Shown in pieces: positions 41,501 to 50,402 of a stretch of 64,000 nt of DNA (the stretch's first letter is position 1; every line of letters begins with the position of its first letter). The DNA comes from WACF01 sp040880205 (GTDB taxonomy: Bacteria; Pseudomonadota; Gammaproteobacteria; Pseudomonadales; Cellvibrionaceae). The position numbers and the translations under genes were made by a program. A model generated the notes under the pieces. The model had not been told where the DNA came from, did not search any database, and was given only the letters and a program-made list of their open reading frames with translations. The stretch covers positions 1 to 64,000 of the forward strand of contig JBBDIU010000134.1 of NCBI GenBank assembly GCA_040880205.1. Direction: 5' to 3'.

Positions 41501-42978
41501 TTGAACTCAATCGGCGTTAGTTCCTGCGGACCTTCCGTTTCGGGCTCTTGCGATGACTCGGGATCGGGGTCTGGCTTCGTGGGCTTTTTGGCACCAAACA
41601 CGGGGCGTTTGGCTTTTTTCGATTGTTTCTCGGTCGGTCGGCGTTCCGCCAGACTGTTCGCCAGTTGGCGGCATTTTTGCGCCTGTTCGGCCTTGTTGGG
41701 TATATCTTCAAGCGCGTCGGCCATCAGTTCGAAAGCTTCCGGCAACTGGGGGTAGTCGGGGAACTGTTTGTGCATACCGTTAATGAGTTTTATCGCGGAC
41801 AACGAGTCGCCGCGGTTCTTGCAGGCGAGCGCGAGCTCGTGGCGAACCTTGGCGGATGCGGGCTGATAACCGGCACTTAAAGCCAATACGCGCTTGTAGA
41901 TGGTGGTCAGTTGATAATCCTGCTGACTGCGAAGCAGAAAGTCCAGGTAACGATTTGCCGCCTCTTCGGTCAACTCCTTGCGGCCGGTAGCGTAAAAAAA
42001 TTCAAAGCGTTGTTTGTGGAATTCCTTGTCCGCGGGAAACTTCGCCAAGGCAACGTCAAACAACTCGACCAGACCATTGTAATCCCCCTCTTTCAGTCTG
42101 ATATCAATCCTCGCGGCCATGTGGTCGCGTTCACTTCGCGGTGCGTCTGATTCGCCACTGTCCTCCCGGGCGGTAAAGCCGAGCTCGCCCTGGTATTGAA
42201 ATATCATATAGCCCATGATGTGAAACATGACGATCGTGTAGTAGTTCGCCACCATCGACTGCAGCACATTTGAGACCATCGAGTAGCTGTGGCCAATCAA
42301 TTCGTTAATGACGCTGACCGAGGCGGACATCATCAATACAAAGCCGAGAATCAGCCCGTAGGGCAAGCCCACGGCGGCAATCAGACGCAATAGATTGAGC
42401 GGGTTCAGCGCTTCGGCAACGCTGTCCGTCATGCCGAACAGGATTACCACGGCGGGCAGGGCCAGGATAATCAGAAAGCCCAGCAAACCGGCAATTTGCG
42501 GCCCGAAATATTGGTAAGCACCAAAAACCGCAACGCCCATGGCAACCAGCATTGCCAGCAAGCTGCCGATAAGGGCCAAGCCACCGCTGTAGGCCTCGGT
42601 AATGTCGGGCGGCACAAGTAAGCCGCTCGCGGTGTTCTTCAAACAACTAAAGCAGTATTTCAGGAATGCACCGGTCACCATTAAATACCAGAGAATGGCT
42701 AGGGGCAGATACGCGAGCACACTGCCGAGCAAGGATACCGCAACTATCAAGACCAGGGTTCGGGTCGCCAGGGGATAGCGAAAACTCTCTTCCAACCGGC
42801 GCCAAAACGGGATTGCCTGATTAATTGCTCCGAGGTGCTCGACGGGCCGGGCGCAAGTGAAACATCGTTCGCCTTTGCGCGGATCACTTTCATCCACACA
42901 GCTATCGCAATTGTAGGTGTGGCACACTCGGCAGCTATAGGTCGCCGGGGTTAAGGGATGATACTTACAATAATCCAT
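41497..42978 (-). CDS. Zinc-finger/TPR polytopic membrane protein
   Basis: 493 residues. The first 50 residues form a B-box-like zinc-binding region (CKYHPLTPATYSCRVCHTYNCDSC, CFTCARP), followed by about six membrane helices (residues 70-265, some kinked with Gly/Pro) and a cytosolic helical TPR-like domain (about 290-455) with a basic, proline-rich tail. It starts one base inside the rhomboid stop (TAATG), so it is translated together with the protease and may be its partner or substrate adaptor. No named family is certain. Confidence 0.75.
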   Translation of the reverse strand: MDYCKYHPLTPATYSCRVCHTYNCDSCVDESDPRKGERCFTCARPVEHLGAINQAIPFWRRLEESFRYPLATRTLVLIVAVSLLGSVLAYLPLAILWYLMVTGAFLKYCFSCLKNTASGLLVPPDITEAYSGGLALIGSLLAMLVAMGVAVFGAYQYFGPQIAGLLGFLIILALPAVVILFGMTDSVAEALNPLNLLRLIAAVGLPYGLILGFVLMMSASVSVINELIGHSYSMVSNVLQSMVANYYTIVMFHIMGYMIFQYQGELGFTAREDSGESDAPRSERDHMAARIDIRLKEGDYNGLVELFDVALAKFPADKEFHKQRFEFFYATGRKELTEEAANRYLDFLLRSQQDYQLTTIYKRVLALSAGYQPASAKVRHELALACKNRGDSLSAIKLINGMHKQFPDYPQLPEAFELMADALEDIPNKAEQAQKCRQLANSLAERRPTEKQSKKAKRPVFGAKKPTKPDPDPESSQEPETEGPQELTPIEFK

Positions 42979-44420
42979 TACTGGTTCCCCGCGCCCGGTG
43001 CTGTCATTAGCTGATCCGCGAACTGCTCATAGGCCTTTTGCTTGCGGCGCTGATTGAGAGAGGCCGCCACTTGCGACAGCTTGCGCGCCAGCACGCCAAG
43101 CTGTGGATGCTGACTGTTGCGGCCGCGCAGCAATTCCAGGACCTGTTCCGCCGTGCCAAATTGCTCCCTGGTGGCCAGACCGAGGCCGATGTTGACGGCG
43201 GTTTCGTCGCCCAGCGACTGATGAATGTCCGGATTTTCGAGCCAGACCCTTCCCTGCTGTCCGTATTGATCGGGCCGGCTTACTTTAAAACCGAGCAAAT
43301 CATCGATGGCGGATTGATAACCTTGTGCTTTATCGATTCGCAACAGGTTGTAGCGCAGCAGGGCGAGATCGAAACTTAGCCCGTGTTCCTTGATCATGGC
43401 TTCGAGTGCTTTCCGCGCTGGCCGGAATTGAAAGTTCTCTATACTCCGATATATTTTGGCGAGCTGCTCCTGATATGGATTGCTGTCCTGATCCTCCTCG
43501 ACGTATTCTTCATTAATTAACGTAGGAGTGATCCGAGCGAACGCAATCATCAACAAGCCACCGGCGGCAAATCCACCGGCATGAGCCATAAAGGCGACAT
43601 TCGAGCCGGCGTCGTTAAAATAGTCGAAAACTTCCTTGCCAATATAAATCGGCAAAATCAGCAGCGCGGGCGCTCTAAAATAGCCGACAAACACGAAAAA
43701 CCAATAGAAAAACTCGATCTTACGCAGCCGGAAAACGCCCAGGTACATGGCCATCACCCCGCTGATTGCATCCGATGCGCCCACCAGCGATGTGCCGCTT
43801 TTTAGATCCATAACCGCGTAGGCCAGACCGCCGACCACGCCTGTTATCAGATAGAAAAGAAAAAAACGGAGGTGGCCAATGGCTGCCTCAACGGCGAAGC
43901 CACAGATTACCAGGAAAAACATATTGCCCAATAGATGCATCATGTCGCCATGCAAAAACTGGTGGCTTACCAAGGACACGACATTCATGTCATTGGGTAT
44001 TAATCCAAAATTCAGAAAACTAATCGCCTCCAACTGACGATTGATTATGGCTCTGGCGTTACGCCAATCCTCGTAATGGGTATTGGTAAAATGTTCGCGG
44101 CCATTGGCATCGATGTAGGATTTAAAATCAAAGTCCACCAGCAGCGCAAACTGCACGTCGACCCCGAACCCTTCCTCTATGGCCGCCTGATAATCATCAG
44201 CCAGTTCCTGCTCGTCCCGGGCAACCAGATATTTGCGGTAGATCGGCCATTCAACGTCAAACAGTTGCTGCTGTTGGTAGGACGCAAAGGCCTGCATCAA
44301 CTTGGTATTGTCCCCCGATTGATACAGGAAAAACACCAGAACATTGATCATCACCAGACTCAGTAACACCGCGGGTGTATACTGCCAGTCAAAACTTTTT
44401 TCAGTCGGAACGATAACCAT
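42978..44420 (-). CDS. Rhomboid intramembrane serine protease
   Basis: 480 residues. A first helix (AVLLSLVMINVLVFFLY), a soluble segment of about 110 residues, then the rhomboid core: HQFLHGDMMHLLGNMFFLVI, catalytic Ser in SLVGASDAISGVMAMYLGV (near residue 220) and catalytic His in AFMAHAGGFAAGGLL (near residue 280). The C-terminal 180 residues are helical and cytosolic. It cleaves membrane-spanning segments. It is coupled to the zinc-finger membrane protein; no sorting-tag target is encoded next to it. Confidence 0.92.
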   Translation of the reverse strand: MVIVPTEKSFDWQYTPAVLLSLVMINVLVFFLYQSGDNTKLMQAFASYQQQQLFDVEWPIYRKYLVARDEQELADDYQAAIEEGFGVDVQFALLVDFDFKSYIDANGREHFTNTHYEDWRNARAIINRQLEAISFLNFGLIPNDMNVVSLVSHQFLHGDMMHLLGNMFFLVICGFAVEAAIGHLRFFLFYLITGVVGGLAYAVMDLKSGTSLVGASDAISGVMAMYLGVFRLRKIEFFYWFFVFVGYFRAPALLILPIYIGKEVFDYFNDAGSNVAFMAHAGGFAAGGLLMIAFARITPTLINEEYVEEDQDSNPYQEQLAKIYRSIENFQFRPARKALEAMIKEHGLSFDLALLRYNLLRIDKAQGYQSAIDDLLGFKVSRPDQYGQQGRVWLENPDIHQSLGDETAVNIGLGLATREQFGTAEQVLELLRGRNSQHPQLGVLARKLSQVAASLNQRRKQKAYEQFADQLMTAPGAGNQ

Positions 44421-44433
44421 GGGGGCTCAGTTT

Positions 44434-44465
44434 ACAGGTAGCAGGTAACAGGTAACAGGTAACAA
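44434..44465. repeat. Heptamer array (CAGGTAA)
   Basis: Four units of CAGGTAA/CAGGTAG lie just upstream of the rhomboid start, between it and the four-helix-bundle gene. Confidence 0.85.
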
Positions 44466-44490
44466 GAAAAATCTGAATAAATTATTTGTT

Positions 44491-44847
44491 TCATTGCTGG
44501 TCGATGGCTCTTGCTTGTTTGACGGCGGTGAACAAAATTGCACACAGCTCGTCGCAGTCAGAGTGCATGCTTTCAAAACTCCTTACTTCAAGGTAGTTCG
44601 TATCCTTTAAGAGCTTCAACCAATACTTGGTTTCGAGTGCCTCCTTGTACGCTATGGACAGTTTGGCTGAAAAATCGGCTTTAGAAATTCCGCCCCGCGC
44701 CTCTGCTATGTTAGCGCCAATGGAAGTCCCAGAGCGCAAGAACTGTTTTGAAAGCACATGCTCCCGCTTCTGATCCACCAAGAACTTATAAGCGTTCACC
44801 ACCCGAACCGCAAACTTATAAGACTTATCCTCCATTTCCCCGCTCAT
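44491..44847 (-). CDS. Four-helix-bundle protein (23S IVP family)
   Basis: 118 residues, four helices, with the family pattern FAVRVVNAYKFLV, LSKQFLRSGTSIGANIAEARGGISKADFSAKLSIAYKEALETKYWLKLL. Relatives were first found inside 23S rRNA intervening sequences and also occur as free-standing genes; their role is unknown. The start at 44847 has GGGAGGAG eight bases upstream. It sits between two heptamer arrays, as if it were part of a movable unit. Confidence 0.88.
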   Translation of the reverse strand: MSGEMEDKSYKFAVRVVNAYKFLVDQKREHVLSKQFLRSGTSIGANIAEARGGISKADFSAKLSIAYKEALETKYWLKLLKDTNYLEVRSFESMHSDCDELCAILFTAVKQARAIDQQ

Positions 44848-44872
44848 TCCTTTCGCTCCTCCCGCCAATTAT

Positions 44873-44957
44873 TTGTTCCCTGTTCACTGTTCCCTGTTCA
44901 CTGTTCCCTGTTCACTGTTCCCTGTTCACTGTTCCCTGTTTCATTGTTCACTGAACA
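44873..44957. repeat. Heptamer array (CTGTTCC/CTGTTCA)
   Basis: About eleven alternating units. Its right end overlaps the last codons of the DUF4153 gene, which read FIVQ-stop within the repeat. Confidence 0.92.
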
Positions 44958-46669
44958 ATGAAAACATTCCCGCCGATGTCCAGTTTTCGCCAGCGCGGGT
45001 CTATGGTTTGCCACCGGCCTTTTTCCAGAGACTCCTGCAAACTGTCGCCGGTAAGGCTCGGAGAAAAAGAAGGGGTCATGTTGCTGAAGTGCCAGCCATC
45101 CACAGCGCGGTAAAACAGCGTGGCATATCGATAGCCGCTTTGCGATTCGATTAGCACATAATCATCCTGTCCGTTGCCGTCCATGTCCACTTGCAGCAGC
45201 AGTAGATCCCCGGGGCCGGACAGTCGCCAACGGTTCTGGTCCGCGAAATCGTAGAGAGCGTCTTCCAACGATTCCGGAATAGAGGTTCCACCGTAAAGCT
45301 CCAGGGATTCCAGGAGATATTCGCGACCGAAATCCTGCCGCTGGGGCGACTGCGATGTGTACCAGTTGTCTATCTGCTCGGCAATCTCCGGGTGGGTTTC
45401 CGCGATCCGTGGTTTTAATTCCTGTAAAGCTTCATAGCCCGGCCTGGCCAGGTTGCGACGAAAATAGTACAGATCGATGTCGTCTGGCTCCATTTCGCCC
45501 GACGCCAGTCTATTCATTTGGCTGGACACGGAAATCTTGCGAAAATCCAGCAACGGCGAATTAATCAGCAACATCGTGGCCAATACCAGCAAGCCCAGGC
45601 GCACGTTGACCCAGCTTAGGTGCCGCAGCCAATGATCGCGCAGGCGGATAATGCCCCACAGGTAACCGATTGAAAACAACGCGAAGAAGGCCCACACCAA
45701 GAAGCCCCAACTGCGCGCGGGCGTCCAGCCGTACTGCTCCACCCGCAGCCACAGTCCATAAAATGCAATGGCGCTATACACAGGCAGGAGCGCGATTCCG
45801 ATATAGATAAAACGATGAACCGGGTCGGGATAGGGTCTGCTTTCAGGGTCGTCCTGGTACACGGCATTAAGGAAGAACAAAATAATGCCCTGCATCCACA
45901 GGATTAACATGGAGCCATTGCCGGTTTCCCACAGCGGTGCCAGCCCGGTGAACGGCAGCGCCGCCAAAAACAACACTGACACCAGAACCAGGAAAACCAG
46001 TAGGAACTTCATCAAGGCTTGCTGGATACGGGTGACGGTATCAATCACTTTCGATTGGCTGCGGAAAATAATTACTCCGAAACCATGGGCCAGCGCCAAC
46101 GCCGGATAATAGAACCAGCGCTCGGTAAACAGATCCATGAAAAAGTTGATATTGATGACTTCAAACAAGGCGCCCCAGAGCATCAGAATGCCCCACACCG
46201 CCAGGGTAAACAGCAGGGAAAGGCCCAGTATCAAGAAGTTGCGCCAGGAAAACTGAAACAAGAAGCTGTACTGAAACGGCTCGCCGGTTGCCCGCTGCTG
46301 GGCATACATCAAGGCCTTGAAGGTCGCAATCGCCAGCGTGAAACCAAACACCATGGCCACATTGCTATAACCGATATAGGGCTCCGGCAATACCTGACCA
46401 CCCGTGTAGTAACCGAGCACGCCCGCGACCAGAGTAAACGGCACCACCCAGGGCACAATGCGCTTCCACTGATCTCCCGTTTCCAGAGACAGCAACAGCA
46501 TCAACGGTCCCACCGTCACCATGGCGTAAAAGCAAAACAACCAGGGGTAATTGCCGCCGGGCCAGAATTTGAACTCGATTGCCTGATGCAACAACAACAG
46601 CACCAAGCCCTGCGCCAGCGCGATGAGCAAAAGCAGGGGTTTGGGTAGCGAATCAGCTTCCGTTGACAT
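44948..46669 (-). CDS. DUF4153-like polytopic membrane protein
   Basis: 573 residues with about twelve predicted membrane helices in the first 400 residues and a soluble C-terminal part. The stretch IALLPVYSAIAFYGLWLRVEQYGWTPARSWGFLVWAFFALFSIGYLW matches my recollection of the DUF4153 core. A late segment (LLLQVDMDGNGQDDYVLIES) looks like a calcium-binding or VCBS-type strand. Function unknown. The stop codon is inside a heptamer repeat. Upstream, at 46772-46825, is a bipartite motif shared with the YcxB gene. Confidence 0.7.
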   Translation of the reverse strand: MSTEADSLPKPLLLLIALAQGLVLLLLHQAIEFKFWPGGNYPWLFCFYAMVTVGPLMLLLSLETGDQWKRIVPWVVPFTLVAGVLGYYTGGQVLPEPYIGYSNVAMVFGFTLAIATFKALMYAQQRATGEPFQYSFLFQFSWRNFLILGLSLLFTLAVWGILMLWGALFEVININFFMDLFTERWFYYPALALAHGFGVIIFRSQSKVIDTVTRIQQALMKFLLVFLVLVSVLFLAALPFTGLAPLWETGNGSMLILWMQGIILFFLNAVYQDDPESRPYPDPVHRFIYIGIALLPVYSAIAFYGLWLRVEQYGWTPARSWGFLVWAFFALFSIGYLWGIIRLRDHWLRHLSWVNVRLGLLVLATMLLINSPLLDFRKISVSSQMNRLASGEMEPDDIDLYYFRRNLARPGYEALQELKPRIAETHPEIAEQIDNWYTSQSPQRQDFGREYLLESLELYGGTSIPESLEDALYDFADQNRWRLSGPGDLLLLQVDMDGNGQDDYVLIESQSGYRYATLFYRAVDGWHFSNMTPSFSPSLTGDSLQESLEKGRWQTIDPRWRKLDIGGNVFIVQ

Positions 46670-46973
46670 GGATGCGCGCCTTTCTGTAATTATTCGTCGG
46701 AGCGATCAAGGACCGCACTGCGCCACTTTCTAATTCGGTAAAGCAAAGCCCAACTAGCAATGCTTAACGATACAGCCGAATATAGTCATAAAATCGTGTC
46801 AATGAAGCGCTTTTTGATGAGCGGGTTATTTACAGAACGCGCGGAGCAACCGCCGCACAGAGAATGGGATTATCGCTCAATTATTAACCAATGTTTTTCC
46901 GCTTCTTGTTCTTTATTCTACTGTTCCCTGACAATTGTTCATTGTTCATTGATAACTGTTCCCTGATAACTGT
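46670..46973. other. Upstream region of the DUF4153 gene with shared motif and heptamers
   Basis: 304 bases without a gene. It contains the bipartite motif at 46772-46825 and, at 46920-46983, a heptamer array that reaches into the transglycosylase stop codon. Confidence 0.6.
46772..46825 (-). promoter_or_regulatory. Bipartite conserved upstream motif, copy 1
   Basis: Box 1 (46772-46787, ACAGCCGAATATAGTC) and box 2 (46809-46825, GCTTTTTGATGAGCGGG) are separated by 21 bases. The same two boxes with the same 21-base spacing occur at 61715-61768. Both copies lie upstream of minus-strand membrane-protein genes. Confidence 0.6.
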
Positions 46974-46983
46974 TCACTGTTCC
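46920..46983. repeat. Heptamer array at the transglycosylase stop
   Basis: Units CTGTTCC, TTGTTCA, CTGATAA and CTGTTCA; the TGA stop of the minus-strand transglycosylase gene (46974-46976) is part of the repeat. Confidence 0.85.
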
Positions 46984-49076
46984 AGGTAGGCCAAATACCG
47001 CCCCCGAATCGCCCGAACATAGGCCACCGGCTCACTGCCGCGCACATAGCCAAAACGCGCATTCTTGTAGTACTCGGGCTGCTCCAGCAGCAACATGGCC
47101 TTTTCCACATGATCGAACCAGCGGTTCGCATCGTAACCAAGTTGCAGGGCCAGTCGGCGCGCATCCCGCACATGGCCGGCGCCGGCATTGTACGCCGCGA
47201 GCTGGAAATAAATGCGCTCCTGAAAATCAATGTCGCCGGGAAAGCGGTCGGACAACCAATTGAGATAGGCGACTCCCGCCTCAATGCCGTTTTGTGGCTC
47301 GGTAATATTGCTGAACCCCAATTCCCTGGCGGTGCGCGGCATTACCTGCATCAAGCCAAGCGCGCCGGCGAAGGACTTGGCGTCGGGATCGAAGCGGCTT
47401 TCCTGATACATTTGCGCCGTGAGCAGACGCCAGTCCATGCCGTAGCGAGTGGCGAGCGCCTGCACGATGTCGTCGTAGGGCGACAAGCCGGAACCACCGG
47501 TAACCCGCTCCGCTTGCAAGGTACGGCTTTTGCGTTCGTTGACGAAATACTTGTTGAAGGTAACGTTGTAGAAAAGCCCGCGGTAAGCCTGGCCAATATA
47601 TTCATTCAACTTGGCGGCCAGTTGCGGTTGGTCCGCGCGCAGTCCCCAGGCAATTTCCGCTTCGGCATCCAGTTCCATATTAACCGCCAAGGCGTCGCTA
47701 TAGGCCTGCTCCATGGCAACCAGATGGCTGTCGGCCATCATGAAATCAAATTCCTCCATTTCCAATCGGCGGAACAGCGCCTCGGTCAGCACCCCGGGAT
47801 ATTCCACCAAAACCAAGTCAATGCCGTCCCCCTGCAACGCTTGCAGTTGCTGATAGAATACCGTATCCGGATTTACACCTATGCGTTTGCCGGCAAGTTC
47901 CGCCGGTTCAGATACGGTCGACCCTTCGCGGCGGCCGACCAACTGCGCAGACACCCGCAGGTAGGGATCGGAGAATACCAGGCCCTGCGCCTCGCGCTCG
48001 CTGCTGCGGGTCATGGAAGCGGCAATAAAGTCGCCCTCGCCGCTTTGCAGGGCGCTGATCAGTTCGGGAATGCTGTGCTTGATCACCACCGACAAATGCA
48101 AGTCGTTTTCCTGGGCGAAGTGCTTTGCCAGGTCGTAATCAAAGCCAATCAGATCGCCCCGCCACATAAAGTAACTGGCCGGATTGTTCAGCGTCAGCAT
48201 GCGAATGCGCCCGTGGTTTTTTATCGCCTCCCAATCCCGCGGCTCCTGGCGATAGGTGGTACTGGAGAGAAAATGGGAAACCAGAAACTGGTTCAAGGCT
48301 TGTAACAACAGCGGATTATCCCGGCGCACTGCCCAGCCGATGGGACGGTGTTCCCGCAAGGTTGCGCCAATTTTCAAGTCCGGCCAACTGCCCACCACGA
48401 CCTCGGCAATATCGCTGTCGAGCACGGTGGCCTGGTAGGCGCCCTCGGCAATGCGGGTCAGGAGCTCGCCCTCGCCGCTCACGGAAGGAATCGTATTAAA
48501 AACAAGAGGCTGTTCGGCGGATTGGTTGTAGGAATTGAGGCTGTCGATATAAGCCGAGCCTTCCGGCACGGTAATGGTCAGGTCGCCCAGTTGCCGCAAG
48601 TTCGCCAGGTCGCGATCAGAGGGCCCCACGATCACTTCATTCACCCGTCTGATCGGCTGACTGAAATCGACTTGCTCGCGGCGGGCCACGGTTTCGGTCA
48701 GATTGGTGACGATCACATCACCCCGGCCCGCGTTCAAAGTGGGAATCAGATCCGTGAAAGCATCCACGTAAACCCAGTGCACATCCAGGTTCAGGCTGTT
48801 GCTGAATTCCTCGGCGATACGCTGATAATCGTGTACCGGAATACCATCGCGCGGCAGGGCCTCGGCCCCGTCAAACCGCGGGGCGATCAAACGCAGCTTG
48901 CCCCGCTCCCGCAAAGCCGGCAGATCACCGGTTTCCGTATAAGGCGCGGGTGCCGCGGCGGGTGCCGCCGCCGATTGCGAATCAATCGCCGGTTCGCAAC
49001 CCCCAAGCAGCAACAGCCACAGTGGAAGCCGTAGTGGAAACCATAGTGGAAACAGGTATTTTGCCGCTTTTTTCAT
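46974..49076 (-). CDS. MltF-like lytic transglycosylase lipoprotein with two substrate-binding domains
   Basis: 700 residues: lipoprotein signal (LPLWLLLLGGCEP), a first SBP_bac_3-like domain (about 50-275), a second one (about 285-515, MLTLNNPASYFMWRGDLIGFDYDLAKHFA ... YLRVSAQLVGRREGS) and a C-terminal SLT domain (about 545-690) with catalytic Glu in MYQESRFDPDAKSFAGALGLMQVMP. Normal MltF is about 520 residues with one binding domain. It should cleave peptidoglycan at the outer membrane under control of a bound ligand. The second module looks more canonical than the first. Confidence 0.9.
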   Translation of the reverse strand: MKKAAKYLFPLWFPLRLPLWLLLLGGCEPAIDSQSAAAPAAAPAPYTETGDLPALRERGKLRLIAPRFDGAEALPRDGIPVHDYQRIAEEFSNSLNLDVHWVYVDAFTDLIPTLNAGRGDVIVTNLTETVARREQVDFSQPIRRVNEVIVGPSDRDLANLRQLGDLTITVPEGSAYIDSLNSYNQSAEQPLVFNTIPSVSGEGELLTRIAEGAYQATVLDSDIAEVVVGSWPDLKIGATLREHRPIGWAVRRDNPLLLQALNQFLVSHFLSSTTYRQEPRDWEAIKNHGRIRMLTLNNPASYFMWRGDLIGFDYDLAKHFAQENDLHLSVVIKHSIPELISALQSGEGDFIAASMTRSSEREAQGLVFSDPYLRVSAQLVGRREGSTVSEPAELAGKRIGVNPDTVFYQQLQALQGDGIDLVLVEYPGVLTEALFRRLEMEEFDFMMADSHLVAMEQAYSDALAVNMELDAEAEIAWGLRADQPQLAAKLNEYIGQAYRGLFYNVTFNKYFVNERKSRTLQAERVTGGSGLSPYDDIVQALATRYGMDWRLLTAQMYQESRFDPDAKSFAGALGLMQVMPRTARELGFSNITEPQNGIEAGVAYLNWLSDRFPGDIDFQERIYFQLAAYNAGAGHVRDARRLALQLGYDANRWFDHVEKAMLLLEQPEYYKNARFGYVRGSEPVAYVRAIRGRYLAYLEQ

Positions 49077-49787
49077 ACGCTCCGCTCACCGACAGACCAA
49101 GTCTGGTCAACGATTGTACATGCTGTATCGCCTCGGCTACACCCGGCAACGTTCCATCGGCTGCTCCCTGCCACCCTGTTTCCTGCTACCCGATACATAG
49201 GACCGACAATCTGCTCGGCCCTGCGCTTGTAACCTTGGGCAGTGACCCTGGTCCGTGACGGCAAGCGTTGCTCGCACCAACCCGGTGCTACTATAACCAC
49301 AACTTCTTAATTCCGGATTGCTGGAACTATTGCGAACGATGGGTTGGAGATTTTCCTGCATTCCAGCAACCGGAGGGAGCGGCATCACTTGTCGATAGAG
49401 GCGCCGTGCGTGCCCGCTGCCATCGAGAAACGGCTGCCGACATCCTATCTGCAATTTCTACCCACCGCCTGCAATTACCGGCTATAGTTACGTTATTCAC
49501 ATTTCCACCAATAATTGCATCGGCAATTAAAGCCGGGGGTAAGGACATTCGGTCGCGGAGCGCTAAACGTCAGAAAACGCTCCACGCAGTCAGTCGCATC
49601 GGAATCGCGCTATGAGCCAATATCACGACTCCCGCATAAGTTATCGGGGCCAGCTTCGCTCCAAGCAATGGCACCAACGGTATCCGGCTTGGCACGAGCG
49701 GACCCGACTGACGGCCGATGGTCGCACAACAATTGACACTACGACAAAGTCCTTATACAAGAAACTGCCGTCTGCTCGGCCTTTCGC
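49077..49787. other. Long divergent intergenic region
   Basis: 711 bases between the transglycosylase and GNAT genes. No credible gene is seen; short frames on both strands lack ribosome sites and family features. A weak heptamer-like patch (CTGCCACCCTGTTTCCTGCTACC) is at 49167-49190 and a possible promoter at 49733-49759. Confidence 0.55.
49733..49759 (+). promoter_or_regulatory. Possible promoter of the GNAT-collar cluster
   Basis: A perfect TTGACA (49733-49738) is followed after 15 bases by TATACA (49754-49759), 28 bases before the GNAT start codon. The spacer is short, so confidence is low. Confidence 0.35.
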
Positions 49788-50402
49788 ATGCTGAAATCCA
49801 CACTGTTAACACATGTTGAGCTGCCCGGCGGGCTCTGGCTACGCCCGCTGCAACCGGCGGACGAAGCTTTGGCCAAGGAATTATTCCGCTCCACTCGCGA
49901 GCACTTTTATCAGCCGACGATACCCAGGCACATTATCGACACACTAATGAACCAACAATATCAATTGCAACAAACCGCCTACGCGCGGCAATGGCCGCGT
50001 GCATGTACTCTGATCGTGCAACAGTCCACCGATGCAATTGGAAAAATTATTGCCGATGAAACCAAAACAACCTTGCACCTTATCGATTTCGCATTGACAC
50101 CCGCCGTGCGCCGCAAAGGGCACGGCACCTCGATTCTGAGGGCGCTCCAGACCTACGCTCAAAAACGCAGGCTGCAGGTCAGGCTGAGTGTCGACCACCA
50201 GAACCTGCCCGCAAAAAAGCTTTATCGAGCACTCGGATTTCAGGTAAGCGGAACAAACGACACCCATGAAGCCATGATCTGGTCGCCAACCGTCCCAGCG
50301 TTCGACACAGAGGATAAGTCGAGGCCCGACCATGAAGAGAAGGCGAGATTTCCAACGCCTTTACAGAACGAACAACATTCGAGGAGTACGGATAATGGCT
50401 GA
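49788..50402 (+). CDS. GNAT acetyltransferase of the collar-protein cluster
   Basis: 204 residues of the GNAT fold: LRPLQPADEALAKELF, acetyl-CoA motif ALTPAVRRKGHGTSILRALQTYAQKR near residue 103, and LSVDHQNLPAKKLYRALGFQVSG near residue 135. A hydrophilic tail of about 35 residues follows. It overlaps the first collar-protein gene by 8 bp, so the two are translationally coupled; the acetyl acceptor is plausibly one of the cluster's proteins, but that is inference. The ribosome site is weak. Confidence 0.87.
   Translation: MLKSTLLTHVELPGGLWLRPLQPADEALAKELFRSTREHFYQPTIPRHIIDTLMNQQYQLQQTAYARQWPRACTLIVQQSTDAIGKIIADETKTTLHLIDFALTPAVRRKGHGTSILRALQTYAQKRRLQVRLSVDHQNLPAKKLYRALGFQVSGTNDTHEAMIWSPTVPAFDTEDKSRPDHEEKARFPTPLQNEQHSRSTDNG

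Noticed and set aside
47109..48305. 398-codon plus-strand frame opposite the transglycosylase
   Set aside because: Antisense shadow; no family features and no ribosome site.
49268..49736. Short plus-strand frames in the 49-kb gap
   Set aside because: No ribosome sites, family features or consistent coding character.
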